A stretch of DNA of 64,000 nucleotides from Flaccisagitta enflata. Lineage: Eukaryota > Chaetognatha > Sagittoidea > Aphragmophora. The position numbers and the translations under genes are program-made. Below are positions 48,660-62,456 of this stretch, one piece after another. The DNA lies in assembly GCA_965153355.1 (NCBI GenBank), contig OZ231126.1, positions 84,320,001 through 84,384,000 on the forward strand, written 5' to 3'. The stretch's first letter is position 1, and each line of letters opens with the position of its first letter. The notes under the pieces were generated by a model, which worked only from the letters and a program-made list of their open reading frames with translations, was not told the DNA's origin and searched no databases.

Positions 48660-48880
48660 AACAAGCTCGGATACCTGGCTACCCCATTCGCGTGCAGGGG
48701 GGAAAGGGGCCGTATTTGAGGTCACTTGATCACTCGGGCAGGAGCACTGAGGCCATAGACCGCAAAAACCAAAATAAAAGTAAAGTTTGACGGACCGACA
48801 GATGGACGGACCAACGGACGGACGGACCGACGGATGGACCGACAATGCGGGGTGTAGAGTCGCGTAGCACGTGACTAAAA
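48660..48880 (-). mobile_element. Family A element present only in the left arm
   Basis: AACAAGCTCGGATACCTGGC to GTCGCGTAGCACGTGACT. Right-arm sequence at 58087-58103 reads straight across the site, so it is an insertion after the arms formed. Confidence 0.8.
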
Positions 48881-48890
48881 AAGTGGAAAG

Positions 48891-49083
48891 TCAAACGTGC
48901 ATGCGACTCTACACCCCGCTTTGTCCGTCCGTCCATTGGCTGGTCGGCTGGTCGGTCACACTTTACTTTTTTTATAATTTTCATTTTTCGGCATTACTGC
49001 TCCTGCCCAAATGGTCTAAGGACCTCAAATATGGCCCCTGCCCACCCGCATGCGACTTTGGTAGCCGTGTATCCGGCCTTGCT
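48891..49083 (+). mobile_element. Family A element (left arm)
   Basis: CGTGCATGCGACTCTACACC to GTGTATCCGGCCTTGCTT. Mirrored by 56082-56235 and by the tandem copy 57944-58086 in the right arm. Confidence 0.8.
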
Positions 49084-49920
49084 TACCTAATAACAGGAAC
49101 TTATAGTCTATGGACAAAACGAGGAGAGTAGATTTTGCTGATCACCGGTATGATGCTAAGGACTGAAAGAATTAATGGAAGAACAATTAATACCAGTAGT
49201 AATCGTTTAAAATGTAGGCTTGTAATTACCTCATAGAAAATGACTGAGGACTGAAAGAAACTATTGCAAGAACAATTACTACAGGTAGTAATCGTTCTTC
49301 CGTCAGTTTCTTTCAGTCCTATAGGACAGGACTGGGAGGCTGTCTAGAGATAAACTCGAGATAAGGAGGAGGGTAAAAATGATGAAATAGTAGAGGGATT
49401 TATGCAGATAACCAAACCAAAGCTTGAAAAAAATGTATCCCTAGGTTTTTGGTTGTTATACAGTCTATGGACAAAACGAGGGGAATAGATTTTGCTGATC
49501 ACCTTATGTTGCTTAGGCGTAGTTGATTTTAAAATGTAGGTTTGTAATTACCGCATAGAAATTTACTAAAGACTGAAAGAATTAATGGAAGAACAATTGC
49601 TGCCTGTAGTAATCGTTCAAAATGTAGGTTTGCAATTACCAGGAAAGAAATTACTTATAGACTTATAGACTGTATAACAACCAAAAACCTAGGGATATAT
49701 TTTTTTCAAGCTTTGTTTGGTTATCTGCATAAATCCCTCTACTATTTCATCATTTTTACCATCTTCCTTATTTCCAGTTTATCTCTAGACAGCCTCCCAG
49801 TCCTGTTGGAACCTCCTCCTAGGCTCGAGATGTAAAAGAGAGCTACATCTGTTGCCTCTCCCTCCCTTTTTTCCCCTCGAGATATGGGCTCCTTTCCCCG
49901 TTCATCTATGAAATACCTCT

Positions 49921-49921
49921 T

Positions 49922-49981
<60 letters not shown>
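49921..49981. repeat. (CT)n in left arm
   Basis: Mirrored by a shorter GA run at 55353-55391. Confidence 0.95.
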
Positions 49982-49983
<2 letters not shown>

Positions 49984-50693
49984 TGTCAATCAGGCGCTTA
50001 CTCCCTCTTCATTTCCCTTGGCGCTATTCTATGCGCCTAAAACGCATTAGACACGTTTTTTTTCCGTAGAACACGTTGCGTTCAGTTTCGTCATAGGCGC
50101 CTGTTTCGTCATGCACAAAGGAACTGAAAGGAAAAAAAATGCCACAACTGAGCCACCTCATTGCATAACGCTGAGTTAAACACGAGCTTTATTGCCGAAT
50201 TAAACTTGCCTTTGTTGCGTATTGGAAAACTGAATGAGGTAATTTTACTCCCTTTTTTTTGGCAGCGGTCCCGAAGGGCTAGATGACCTATGCTTTCACA
50301 TATATAGGTAGGGTACCAAATCGATAAGAGCTAAAATGGTCAAAAATATGTTTCCGCATGTGGATTGACTCATAATTACATGTATTTGAATAGTCAGAGC
50401 CATAAATGACACTTTGGATTAATTTTATAGCCGCTTTGTAAGTGAAAGTGAGTGGAATATGCCGATCATTTTCTGGTACATTTTTTCCTTGAAGAAATTA
50501 AGCCATACCAATTTTTAAAATGGGCCAATACGAAGGCGTGGCAGCAAAAACCCACCAAGTAAATAATTTGGATACTGATTGACACGCTGACAACAGCCAG
50601 ATCACTGAACGTAATGGCCTCATTTTTTTCCAATTTTTAAATGTCTTTTATTTAGTTAAAAAATCAATTGCCAGCTGAGAGATTGAGAGAGAG

Positions 50694-50932
<239 letters not shown>

Positions 50933-52016
50933 GAGTGTTAAATACGCAGTTGGTTTACAGACACAGGCAGGCAGACAAACAGGCAGACAGGCAAGCAAAT
51001 AGACCAACAAGAAAGAGATAAACACATTAGGCCATGGTATCAACACATTCAAACTGCAGTTGCAAATGGTTGAGCAGGGGCAGGGGCAGGGGCAGGGGCA
51101 AAAATCAAATTTTAAAACCTGACAGACAGATGGATGGACAAAAGGATGGACAGAACAACACAGCAAGGTATTAAGTTGCATGCCTTCGACTTAAAAAGGA
51201 TGTCGCCGTGTAAGGAAGAATTATTTTCATTCACTCATTTTTGGTTATGAAATGTTAAAAGTAAAAAAGTTGCTTACTGTATTGAGAAAATCAAAATATT
51301 GCTGAATCACCTAATTCACACCTAATTGTAACTCACACCTGCACGCATATTTTCTCTCAATGAAATAGGGCAATGGTCCATGAAATAAGTTAATTCACAA
51401 GCAATATCTGTTGCGCCTTGCTTGCTCCACTAGACTACAATGTGGTAGTTGGAAAGATCCTGGCAAGAATGAATTTCTGCTATAGTATTAAAAACAAGTT
51501 CATTAAAACAACATTGCGTGCGTCAGACCTTTCATACAAAACCTCCAACAATCGTAGAAAGTTGACCAAAAGGCACTTCAAGCAATTACTTAGGACCTTG
51601 AATTCAACCATGGGGTTCTCTATAATGACAATTCCTCAAAAATCAACAATTGTGAGGAACCGACAAAGCATACTGGTATTCACTATTCATATGCCGCCGT
51701 TTTTTTTTATTTGATTTTGCCATCGTAACAGTCTCTTATGCTAATTATAAGGAAACTACATGCTTTAACATTGAAAAAAGGATGAAAAATTGAGGAATGG
51801 TATTGTTGTCTTGTGGTTCCCTTCATTAGAAATTGTTTTTGACTTTCCGCTTAAGCTATAGAAACTAAAATTCAAAAGATTAACTTTTTTCAAAATCATT
51901 AAAAGATGCAGGGTAATACCCCTTTTTAGGCTTCCCCAGCTGACAGACAGATGGATGGACAGATGTAGGGATGGATGGACTGACAGACAGACAGAGAGAC
52001 AAACGGACAGTGAGGT

Positions 52017-53655
52017 GTAGAGTCGCGTAGCATTCAAGTGAAAAAATGTTTCTGCATGCAACACAGAATTTGTTCACGTCAGTCCTAAGCATTGATTCTA
52101 TGGTGGTATTTATCCTCTTTCTTTACTTCAGATAGGCTGACGTTAATGCCGCTAGCCTTTTTCAGCATGGGCGAAAATATTTTTTTAAAACAGATTTGGA
52201 TTCAGCATGGCGTGTTCTACACGGTCATCATGCGTGTATTGGCGATTGGGGCTCTAAACGAGCTCAAATGGTGATTTTCCAAGGAGATATCAGTTTTCTG
52301 TCAAAAACATTGATTTTACAAAAAAAACACAGTGACTCATCATTTAGACCATTTGAAACGAACTAGAACATAAACCAAAACATAATTTCATAGTACTATG
52401 CCATTTTAACCGACAATGAGCTATATCGAAATTTCTGCCAACTTTTTTTTTCTCTGTCTGCCCTGCTCCTTTCCTCATCTTTAATCACAACTACCTTAGG
52501 CAGGGCATGGCTACCGCTGACCATCGATCGCTTTTGCGACTATTCATTTTTCACTTTTTCAATGCCAACGCAAAATTCACTATTTCAATGCCAACGCAAA
52601 ATAATGGAACTTAACGCCATGACCAATTATATGCGTGGGTTAGATGAAGACTGACTTCGACTTTTTTTCCACTAATATCGAAGAAAGTTAAAGAACGCTT
52701 TACCGTGTTGACTGAGTGTGTGGGACAGTTTGTATCAACAGCGGAAACTTTTACCTAATCACGTTCTAGCACATACAGATTAACCCCACGCTAATGGAGT
52801 TCAGGGGACCAACATTTTTTTTTTCTGTTGTAGGCGGATTTCTGTTATTGCCAACAAAAGAAATCAACTTGAAGGGACTATGAAATTGCATCAGTTATAG
52901 GCGGAATTCCGTTGGTGGCGGGTCCGTTAGAGCGGGATTCAACTGTAACTACATAATCACATGGTTTCATGATTACATGAGAACCTGACTATCAGAAAAA
53001 GGTCGAATTCACTTTTCAACTTTTTGACACACTAAAGAAAAATGGTTTTCATTTTTTTATTCGAAAATCAATTTGCATAATGCAGCAAAATTGAAGGTAT
53101 TGATTACACAGAAATTTGCAAATGCATCTGAAAAACATAAGATATGAAACACAAAAACAAAAAAAATCATCACATATCAAGTGAAGAGCAAACAAACAAG
53201 GCCAAGAGATGTCCAATAGATGCGTCCTCTTTAGACGTAAGATATTATCATACAATTTATTAAGATATTAAGATATAGTAATATGAAAATATAAAGATTC
53301 AGAGATAAAGAGAAAGATATAAACTGATTCCTCTCTCTCCCCCTCACGCCCCCCACGCCTCCCCCCCCCGCCTCCCCACCTCTCCCCCCACGCCCCTCCC
53401 CCCCACGCCTCTCCACCCCTCCCCCCCACGCCTAAAGATTCAGAGATAAGAGAAAAATCAAAAATATAAACTGATTCTTCTCTCCACCCCCCCACGCCTC
53501 TCCACCACTCCCCCCCACGCCTCCCCACACCTTCCCCCACGCCTCCCCCCCCACAATTCCCCAACCCTCCCCCCACGCCTCCACACGCCTCCCCCCACGC
53601 CTCCCCATCCCTCCCCCCCCCGCCTCATCCTCACGAAGAGACATGAAGGACTTGG
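52017..53655. other. Loop (spacer) of the palindrome
   Basis: 1639 bp unique between the arms. AT-rich, with a C-rich minisatellite (CCCCCCACGCCTCCCC words) at 53330-53635 that contains a duplicated TAAAGATTCAGAGATAA segment (53294 and 53432). No gene recognised. Confidence 0.7.
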
Positions 53656-55350
53656 ACCTCACTGTCCGTTTGTCTCTCTGTCTGTCTGTCAGTCCATCCA
53701 TCCCTACATCCGTCCATCCATCTGTCTGTCAGCTGGGGAAGCCTAAAAAGGGGTATTACCCTGCATCTTTTAATGATTTTGAAAAAAGTTAATCTTTTGA
53801 ATTTTATTTTCTATAGCTTAAGCGGAAAGTCAAAAACAATTTCTAATTAGCATAAGAGACTGTTATGATGGCAAATTCGAATAAAAAAAAAACGGCAGCA
53901 TATGAATAGTGAATACCAGTATGCTTTGTCGGTTCCTCACAAATGTTGATTTTTGAGGAATTGTCATTATAGAGAACCCCATGGTTGAATTCAAGGTCCT
54001 AAGTAATTGCTTGAAGTGTCTTTTGGTCACCTTTCCATGATTGTTAGAGGTTTTGTTTGAAAGGTCTGACGCACGCAATGTTGTTTTAATGAACTTGTTT
54101 TTAATACTATATCAGAAATTCATTCTTGCCAGGATCTTTCCAACTACCACATTGTAGTCTAGTGGAGCAAGCAAGGCGCAACAGATATTGCTTGTGAATT
54201 GACTAATTTCATGGACCATTGCCCTAATTCATTGAGAAAAAATATGCGTGCAGGTGTGAGTTACAATTAGGTGTGAATTAGGTGATTCAGCAATATTTTG
54301 ATTTTCTCAATACAGTAAGCAACTTTTTTACTTTTAACATTTCATAACCAAAAATGAATGAATGAAGATAATTCTTCCTTACACGGCGACATCCTTTTTA
54401 AGTCGAAGGCATGCAACTTAATACCTTGCTGTGTTGTTCTGTCCATCCTTTTGTCCATCCATCTGTCTGTCAGGTTTTAAAATTGGATTTTTGCCCCTGC
54501 CCCTGCCCCTGCCCCTGCTCAACCATTTGCAACTGCAGTTTGAATGGGTTTGAATGGGTTGCTACCAAGGCCTAATGTCTTTATCTCTTTCTTGTTGGTC
54601 TATTTGCTTGCCTGTCTGCCTGTTTGTCTGCCTGCCTGTGTCTGTAAACCAACTGCGTAATTAACCATTGATTTTTCGACTAAATAAAAGACATTTAAAA
54701 ATTGGAACAAAATGAGGCCATTACGTTCAGTGATCTGGCTGTTGCCAGCGTGTCAATCAGTATCCAAATTATTCACCTGGTGGGTTTTTGCTGCCACGCC
54801 TTCGTATTGGCCCATTTTAAAAATTGGTATGGCTTAATTTCTTCAAGGAAAAAATGTACCAGAAAATGATCGGCATATTCCACTCACTTCCACTTACAAA
54901 GCGGCTATTAAATTAATCCAAAGTGTCATTTATGGCTCTGACTATTCAAATACATGTAATTATGAGTCAATCCACATGCGGAAACATATTTTTGACCATT
55001 TTAGCTCTTATCGATTTGGTACCCTACCTATATATGTGAAAGCATAGGTCATCTAGCCCTTCGGGACCGCTGCCTAAAAAAAGGGAGTAAAATTACCTCA
55101 TTCAGTTTTCCAATACGCAACAAAGGCAAGTTTAATTCGGCAATAAAGCTCGTGTTTAACTCAGCGTTATGCAATGAGGTGGCTCAGTTGTGGCATTTTT
55201 TTTTTCTTTCATTCCTTTGTGCATGACGAAACTGGCGCCTATGACGAAACTAAAAGCAACGTGTTCTACGGAAAAAAACGTGTCTAATGCGTTTTAGGCG
55301 CATAGAAAAGCGCCAAGGGAAATGAAGAGGGAGTAAGCGCCTGATTGACA

Positions 55351-55394
<44 letters not shown>

Positions 55395-56099
55395 AAGAGG
55401 TATTTCATAGATGAACGGGGGAAGGAGCCCATATCTCGAGGGGGAAAAAAGGGAGGGAGAGGCAACAGATGTAGCTCTCTTTTACATCTCGAGCCTAGGA
55501 GGAGGTTCCAACAGGACTGGGAGGCTGTCTAGAGATAAACTGGAAATAAGGAAAAGGGTAAAAATGATGAAATATTAGAGGGATTTATGCAGATAACCAA
55601 ACCAAAGCTTGAAAAAAATATATCCCTAGGTTTTTGGTTGTTTTACAGTCTATGGACAAAACGAGGGCAGTAGATTTTGTTGATCACCGTAATGTTGCTT
55701 AGGCGTAGTTGATTTTAAAATGTAGGTTTGTAATTACCTCATAGAAATTTACTAAAGACTGAAAGAATTAATGGAAAAACGATTACTACCCGTAGTAATC
55801 GTTCAAAATATAGGTTTGCAATAACCAGGAAAAAAATTACTTAGGACTGAAAGAAACTAACGGTAGAACGATTACTACCTGTAGTAATCGCTCTTGCAAT
55901 AGTTTCTTTCAGTCCTCAGTCATTTTCTATGAGGAAATTACAAGCCTACATTTTGTACGATTACTACAGGTAATAATTGTTCTTCCCTTAATTTTTTCAG
56001 TTCTTAGCATCATACCGTGATCAGCAAAATCTACTCTCCTGGTTTTGTCCGCAGACTGCATGTATTCTGTTATTAGGTAGACAAGGCCAGATACACAGC

Positions 56100-59000
56100 C
56101 TGCAAAGTTGCATGCCCAGGTGAGGCAGGGGCCATATTGGAAGTCTTTAGACCCATTTGAGCAGGAGCATGTGCCAAAAATGAAAATTATAAAAAAATAA
56201 GAAGTGTGATGACCGGCCAAACCAGCAATGGACCGACAGACAAAAGCCCAGGAATATGGAAAATGCGCCATTTCCTTCATAGTACCTGATGCCAATCTGT
56301 AGTGATATTATTTACAGGAAAACACAATATCTCAGGATTTGAAAATAATTGATTACAAATTCTAGATTATGTCACTTCAAGTTTCTTGAAAAGAAAATGA
56401 TTTGAGAGTTCAATGAGATATTACAATAGTCCTGGTTCACTTTTGTTTTTCATTCACTGTATTTTCGTTTGGGTGCTTCACACATGTAAAGATGTTTTGT
56501 TCTTCTAGCCTCTTTCCTAATGGCCAGGTAATTGATTTTAGGACTACTTTGCATTTTTCTTTATAATAAAGTGTTCATCTTGTTTTTAAGTATTTTAAAG
56601 CTTAATTTATAATGCAGTAAGATAAAACAATATGCTGATATTGTTTGAATTAGCACATTTCTTTTTTTAAAAAATAACAATTCTGCCTTTTCTAGCTTTT
56701 TCATTGTATTTTTCTAAGATTTTTGGTTTCAATTTTAAACGTCATGATTTTCTATTGTGTTATCATTTTTGTAAACAAACTACAGGATTTTTGCTGAATT
56801 CAGGAAATCTGTTGAGAGCTTTAAGGCAGAAAAACTAAAAATAAATTGAAATTTTCCCAAAAGGAAAATAAGTTATTCATTTATGATTACACATATCTCC
56901 ATCTAAATGAAGGTGAGATATCTATTTTTGTGTGCAGAAAAATTTTAAAAAGTTAATTGCACAAATAAGATCACTTAAAGTTTCAATAAATTATGTGAGG
57001 ATTTACAAATTACAGGTGAAACAATTTTTTTACTTTTTTTGTGAATAGATTGGGCATAACCACAACTTTCAACTGAGGGGCATCTAGAGGACATCCTGGG
57101 ACACAGCCAAGAACTGCCTTATATTCCCCTAAATATTTTTGTGACAAATTTCATTAGGATATGGCACAGAGACCTGAAGCATTCAGCTTATTTTTAGTCA
57201 TGAACTGTGACTCTGAAAGCCACTAATATTCGGTCTGTTTGTCAGTCCAGGTCACGTGGTCCAGTCATGTTTTTAAATATGGCTCCTCTAATCACTTCAC
57301 ATTTTTAAAAGCACTTTTTAGGACACTAAGGTACTTTAAGTGTAAAGAATTATGAGTCTTTATGAGTACTCAAGGGTACAATAAATTGCTAGGTACTTTA
57401 GGGTAGTTGTAGGTACTATATGGTACTTTAGGGTACATTAGGTACTGAAGGGTACTTTACGTACTTTATTAGATTTATTACCTTTACCTTTATTACCTTT
57501 ACCTTTATTACCTTCATTACCTTCATTATCTTTATTATCTTTACATAACAGTGTAATCGCCGTAAAACAAGCGCAGGCTTCTAGAGTCGTTTAACAAGAA
57601 CATATCAAAGGGGAAGAATAGACCGAACACAATTATAAAATTTTTTTTTTTTTGCCAAGATAGAAGAGCGGAACAAAATTCAACCGCTAGCTCCAAGCTA
57701 TTTTATCTAAACTTCATGGAACTGGAAAGATTATGAAAGGTAGCTTGATATTTTCACACGGAAGCGGCTATCCTTTTACATCAGTTTGTCCTCAACTATT
57801 TTTTATGCAATTACGGCAAAAGTAATTACGTGATCGCCATACAACTTACTCAGGATTTGTCCAGGGGTTGGATGGTTGTTCATGCAAAATTTCAGAAAAT
57901 TTCGCAGAATATTTTTCTAGCTGCGCTAATTTGCAATTTTGCGGGTGGGCAGGGGCCATATTGGAGGTCTTTAGACCATTTGAGCAGGAGCAGTAATGCC
58001 AAAAAATGAAAATTATAAAAAAATAAAGTGTGACCGACCGGCCGACCAACCAATGGACGGACGGACAAAGCGGGGTGTAGAGTCTTTTTTCATTTCCTTC
58101 ATAGTACACAGTGCAATCTGTAGTGATATTATTCCCCGGGGGGAAAAGCCCCAATATCCTCGGTTGAAAATAATTAGAGTCTGGAATTCCCTAGTTATAT
58201 CCCCCTTTAAGTTTGTGAAAGAAATGATTTGGGGACTAAATGGGGGATGTCCCCCAATGATATCCCTGGTTCACTTTTGTTTTTTTCATTCACATATGTT
58301 TCGTTTGGGTGCTTCACATAGCAAAAGTTGTTTATTTCTTCTCGCCCTCTTTACCTAATGTGGAGTGGTCAATTTTAGGACCTTTACCATTTTTCTTTTA
58401 TCAAAAATTGTTCATCTTCCGTTTTTTAGAAAATTGTTTTTGAGGGCTTAATTTGCATAATGCAGTGGGATAAAACAATATGCTGATATTGTTTGAATTA
58501 ACTTTTACAAATTTCTTTTTTTCAAAGAATAACAATTCTGCCTTTTCACAAGCTTTTTCATTGCTTATTTTCTAAGATTTTAGTTTATTTTTACAAGCAT
58601 CATGATTTTCTAAAACAAATAATTATCATTTTTGTAACAAAACTACACAGGATTTTGCTGAATTCGGGGAAATCTGTTGAAACTTAAAGGCCAAAACAAA
58701 AATGGAAGATGAAGGAATTTTGAAAAAAGAAAAATGGTCATGTTCATGATTTTTGCATCTCCACATCACCTAAGTAGGGTGAAGGGATACTCCCAACTTT
58801 TGCTATGCGAAGCACTTAAATGTTTCGTGCACAAATAGAATTCACTTAGTTTCAATAAGGAATTATGTTGGGGATTCCCCTGAGAATTACCGTTGAAACT
58901 TAATTTTTTACTTTTTTGTGAATAGATTGAGCATAACCTAACTCAACAGGGGACATCCCTGGGGGACATCCCTGGGACACAGCCGGGGACACCCCCCTTA

Positions 59001-60019
59001 TATTCCCCTAAATATTTTTGTGACAAATTTGATGGGGGATATAACTGGGGATTACCAAACTTTAACTATTTTTAGTCGCATGAACGCGACTCTAGAAGCC
59101 GCTGTGTCGGTCTGTTGGTCGGTCGGTCGGTCCGTCGGTCAGTCACGTAACTTTTTAAAAATATGGCTCTAATCTTCATTTTAAAGGTACTTTAGGGTAC
59201 CTAAGGGTACTTTAGGGTACTTAAGGGTACTTTAGGGTACTATAGGTATCAAGGGTAGAATAGGGTACTTTTAGGTACTTTAGGGTAGTTGTAGGTACTA
59301 TATGGTACTTTAGGGTACATTAGGTACTGAAGGGTACTTTACGTACTTTATTAGATTTATTACCTTTACCTTTATTACCTTTACCTTTATTACCTTCATT
59401 ACCTTCATTATCTTTATTATCTTTACAGTGTAATCGCCGTAAAACAAGCGCAGGCTTCTAGAGTCGTTTACCATGAACTGATCCAAGGAGAAGAATCGAC
59501 CGAGCAAATTTATAAACTTTATTTAGTCACGTGCTACGCGACTCTACAACCCGCTTGTCCGTGTGGCCGTCCGTCCGTCAGTCCCAGTCCGTCAGTCAAA
59601 CACACTTTACTTTTTGGGTTTTGCGATCTTTGGCCTACTGCTCCTGCCCAAATGATGGAGTGGCCTTAAATATGGCCCCTGCCCACCCGCACGCGACTTC
59701 GGTAGCCGTGTATCCGGCCTTGTTTCTTTTATTGCCAAGATAGAAGAGCGGAACAAAATTCAACCGCTAGCTCCAAGCTATTTTATCTAAACTTCATGGA
59801 ACTGGAAAGATTATGAAAGGTAGCTTGATATTTTCCCACGAAAGCGGCTATCCTTTTACATCAGTTTGTCCTCAACTATTTTTTATGCAATTACGGCAAG
59901 AGTAATTACGTGATCGCCGTACAACTTACTCAGGATTTGTCCAGGGGTTGGATGGTTGTTCATGCAAAATTTCAGAAAATTTCGCAGAATATTTTTCTAG
60001 CTGCGCTAATTTGCAATTT
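56100..60019. repeat. Tandem duplication, units about 1.85-2.0 kb, right arm only
   Basis: Copy 1 (about 56100-57947) and copy 2 (about 57950-60019) share a family A part, AATCTGTAGTGATATTATT, the GGTACTTTAGGGTAC array, the ACCTTTATT array, and a closing stretch with GAGCGGAACAAAATTCAACC. Copy 1 is the more diverged in its first half; copy 2 carries an extra full family A element (59523-59728). Confidence 0.8.
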
Positions 60020-60752
60020 TTGGGTAGGTAGGCTGGTTCGGGTGGTTGCACTACCTGAAATTTTCTGAAACTTCACACATCAGTAGTCAAGGTCATATGA
60101 TGTTCCTATAAAAAAAATCAAGTCAATCGGTCAATCCATTCAGGAGATATCAGCTTTCAAAGTTTGGGTAAAAAAGGTCAGGACGATTTCCGCCACTTAG
60201 AGAAAAATGTCACAATCACGTTCGTTTTCAGACTTCGTATTTCACGCTTGAGAGCTCATGAAATCATTAACTATGTTTCTTCTTTTAATCACTACATCCA
60301 AAATGTTATGAGTATTGGAAAAATAAGTAGAACAGAGGAAAGCTTAAACGCTAGGCTTTCTAATGTTGTAAAATTTGATTGTAACATTTTTAAAAATATA
60401 GCAACGTAATTACTCCCTTCCGGCCGGCCACCCTAAAAGGTTGAATCGGTAAATTCCTCTAGACAGGCGAAGACGAGCGATTCAGATTCAAATGAAGAAT
60501 TCACTTAATGACGGTAATGCACTTTAGCAACCGGGTTTGTTTTGATCCTGGGCCAGGAAAACAATTGCCTTTAGACTGAGATGATTACCTTTATTACCTT
60601 TATCACCTTTATTACCTTTATTACCTTTATTAATTTTATTACCTTTATTACCTTTATTACCACGCAACTAAGGTTTGTTAACTTTGTTTACCAGGGATAT
60701 CGGGGCTTTTCCCCGGGGGAATAATGTCATGGTTTTCTACTATAGATTGCGC
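58112..60752. mobile_element. Long member of the GCGCAATCT TIR family
   Basis: Starts GCAATCTGTAGTGATATTAT and ends TTCTACTATAGATTGCGC (60735-60752), with CCCCGGGGGGAAAAGCC mirrored by GGCTTTTCCCCGGGGG (60704-60719). The left arm of the palindrome lacks it near 48635, where TAGTATACTAT reads through, suggesting insertion at TA. Confidence 0.6.
59523..59728 (+). mobile_element. Family A element in tandem copy 2
   Basis: AGTCACGTGCTACGCGACTC to GTGTATCCGGCCTTGTTT. In tandem copy 1 (57625-57660) the corresponding sequence has only a T-run between ATAAAATTT and GCCAAGATAG, a third empty-site comparison. Confidence 0.8.
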
Positions 60753-61495
60753 TGGGTTCTATTTCATTTTGCATTTGCATTTTGCATCTTGCATCTTGCA
60801 TCTTGCATTTTTCATTTTTCACTTTTCACTTTTCATTTTTCATTCTTCATTTTTCTCACTACTTATCTCTTTTTTTAATAAACTTTTTACTTTTTTACTT
60901 TTCTCATTATTTTTACTTTGTTTTAAATATTATATATTTTAGATATTTACAAACAGCTGAACAAACCACTGCAAAGAATCTTTATTACATAGTACAATCT
61001 ATTAATCTATCAATTGTGAAAAGCTATAAAAAATCAGGGATAATTTTTTTTCCAGGTGAGTTCGATTAAATCCCTCCTCTAAAAAAAAGAAAACTTGGGA
61101 TTGAAGTGATAAAAAGTGATCATGAAGTGGACCTAAGGCCCTCGTGATCTAAGGTCAAATTGCCATAGACCTCCTCTTAGAGAGATTTTGTCACGTTGAT
61201 AGAATAGCGCCCTAAGACCAAGAAGAAACAAAGGAAAGACCAAAAGGATTATATGGATGGGAGACCTATCCCTACACCCTTCTTACAGCAAATTCGCAGT
61301 TTCAACGTACTGTAGGCGCAAACCAGCAGAGAATCAAACGTCATTGAAAGATTGAGCCATTTTGGTAAAAAACATTTCAACCTTTCACTTTTTGGATGAA
61401 TGATGAAACATTTATAGGTGAGCCAAAGGGTACAATTGTACGATCATCTGTGACCTTTTGTTTTTAAGACTTTTTAAGTGTTTTTTTAAATGAGG

Positions 61496-61590
61496 GTCAA
61501 GGGTGGGTTTAGGGTTAGGGTTAGGGTTGGGGATAGTTTTAGGGTTAGGGTTAGGTACAGGGTTAGCTTTAGGGCTAAGGGTTGGCTGGG
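61496..61590. repeat. Telomere-like TTAGGG words (right arm), mirrored at 47866-47935
   Basis: GGGTTTAGGGTTAGGGTTAG and related words; the left arm holds the CCCTAA complement at the mirrored position. Confidence 0.85.
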
Positions 61591-61914
61591 TTTTATGTAT
61601 TACGGCCCAAAGCTATTCGAATTAAATTCGCTCTAGCGGAGGATTCGGAAAAAAAAACAAAATCGTGCAGAGAATCATTCATTTTTTCCAGCCAAAGAAC
61701 CTCTTTAACTAGAATTCAGACTAGAATTCAGGTTTTCTAGACAGATTTGGACCATTTTGCTTGGATTTGGGTTATTTTGCTTGGATTTGGGCCATTACAG
61801 TTTGGTTGGGCCCCCAAGAGACAGCCGTGAGGATGGGGGCGAGGATGGACACATGGACTGGATGGACAGATTCCCCCTGTTTCTGCAGGAAAAGAAAGTC
61901 AAGGGAAAAGGAAG

Positions 61915-62157
61915 AGAAGAAAAAAAGGAAAGAAAGGAAAGAAAAGAAGAAAGAAAGAAGGAAAAAAAGAAAAGAAAGAAAAAGAAGAAAAAAGAAAAGA
62001 AAGAAAGAAAGAAGGAAAGAAAGAATGGAACAAGAAGAAAGAAGAAGAAAGAAGAAAGAAGAAAGAAAGAAAGAAAGAAGAAAGAAAGAAAGAAAGAAAA
62101 AGAAAGAAAGAAAGAAAGAAAAAAAGAAAGAAAGAAAAAAAAAGAAAAAAAGAAAAA

Positions 62158-62241
<84 letters not shown>

Positions 62242-62252
62242 AAGAAAGAACC
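61915..62252. repeat. (GAAA)n array, right arm
   Basis: Mirror of the TTTC array at 47110-47512. Confidence 0.97.
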
Positions 62253-62456
62253 CTCAGCGTTTTTCCCAATATTACAAACGAACAAAGGCAAAAAAAAAAA
62301 AAGAAAAAAAGACTGATTAGCTCTTTTAACGTTCTGTCATAAGTGGTGAAGTGGCAGCACATTTCTTTGATTAGACAATTAGTCTAGCCTCTGCGAGTGG
62401 ATAGGGGCAGTCATTCAGATAGCTGTTAAGATCACGGTGCAGGGGCTGTGTTTCAA

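Noticed and set aside
61757-62320. 187-codon Lys/Arg-rich protein
   Set aside because: Mostly GAAA repeat; the first 45 codons are an F-family tail.
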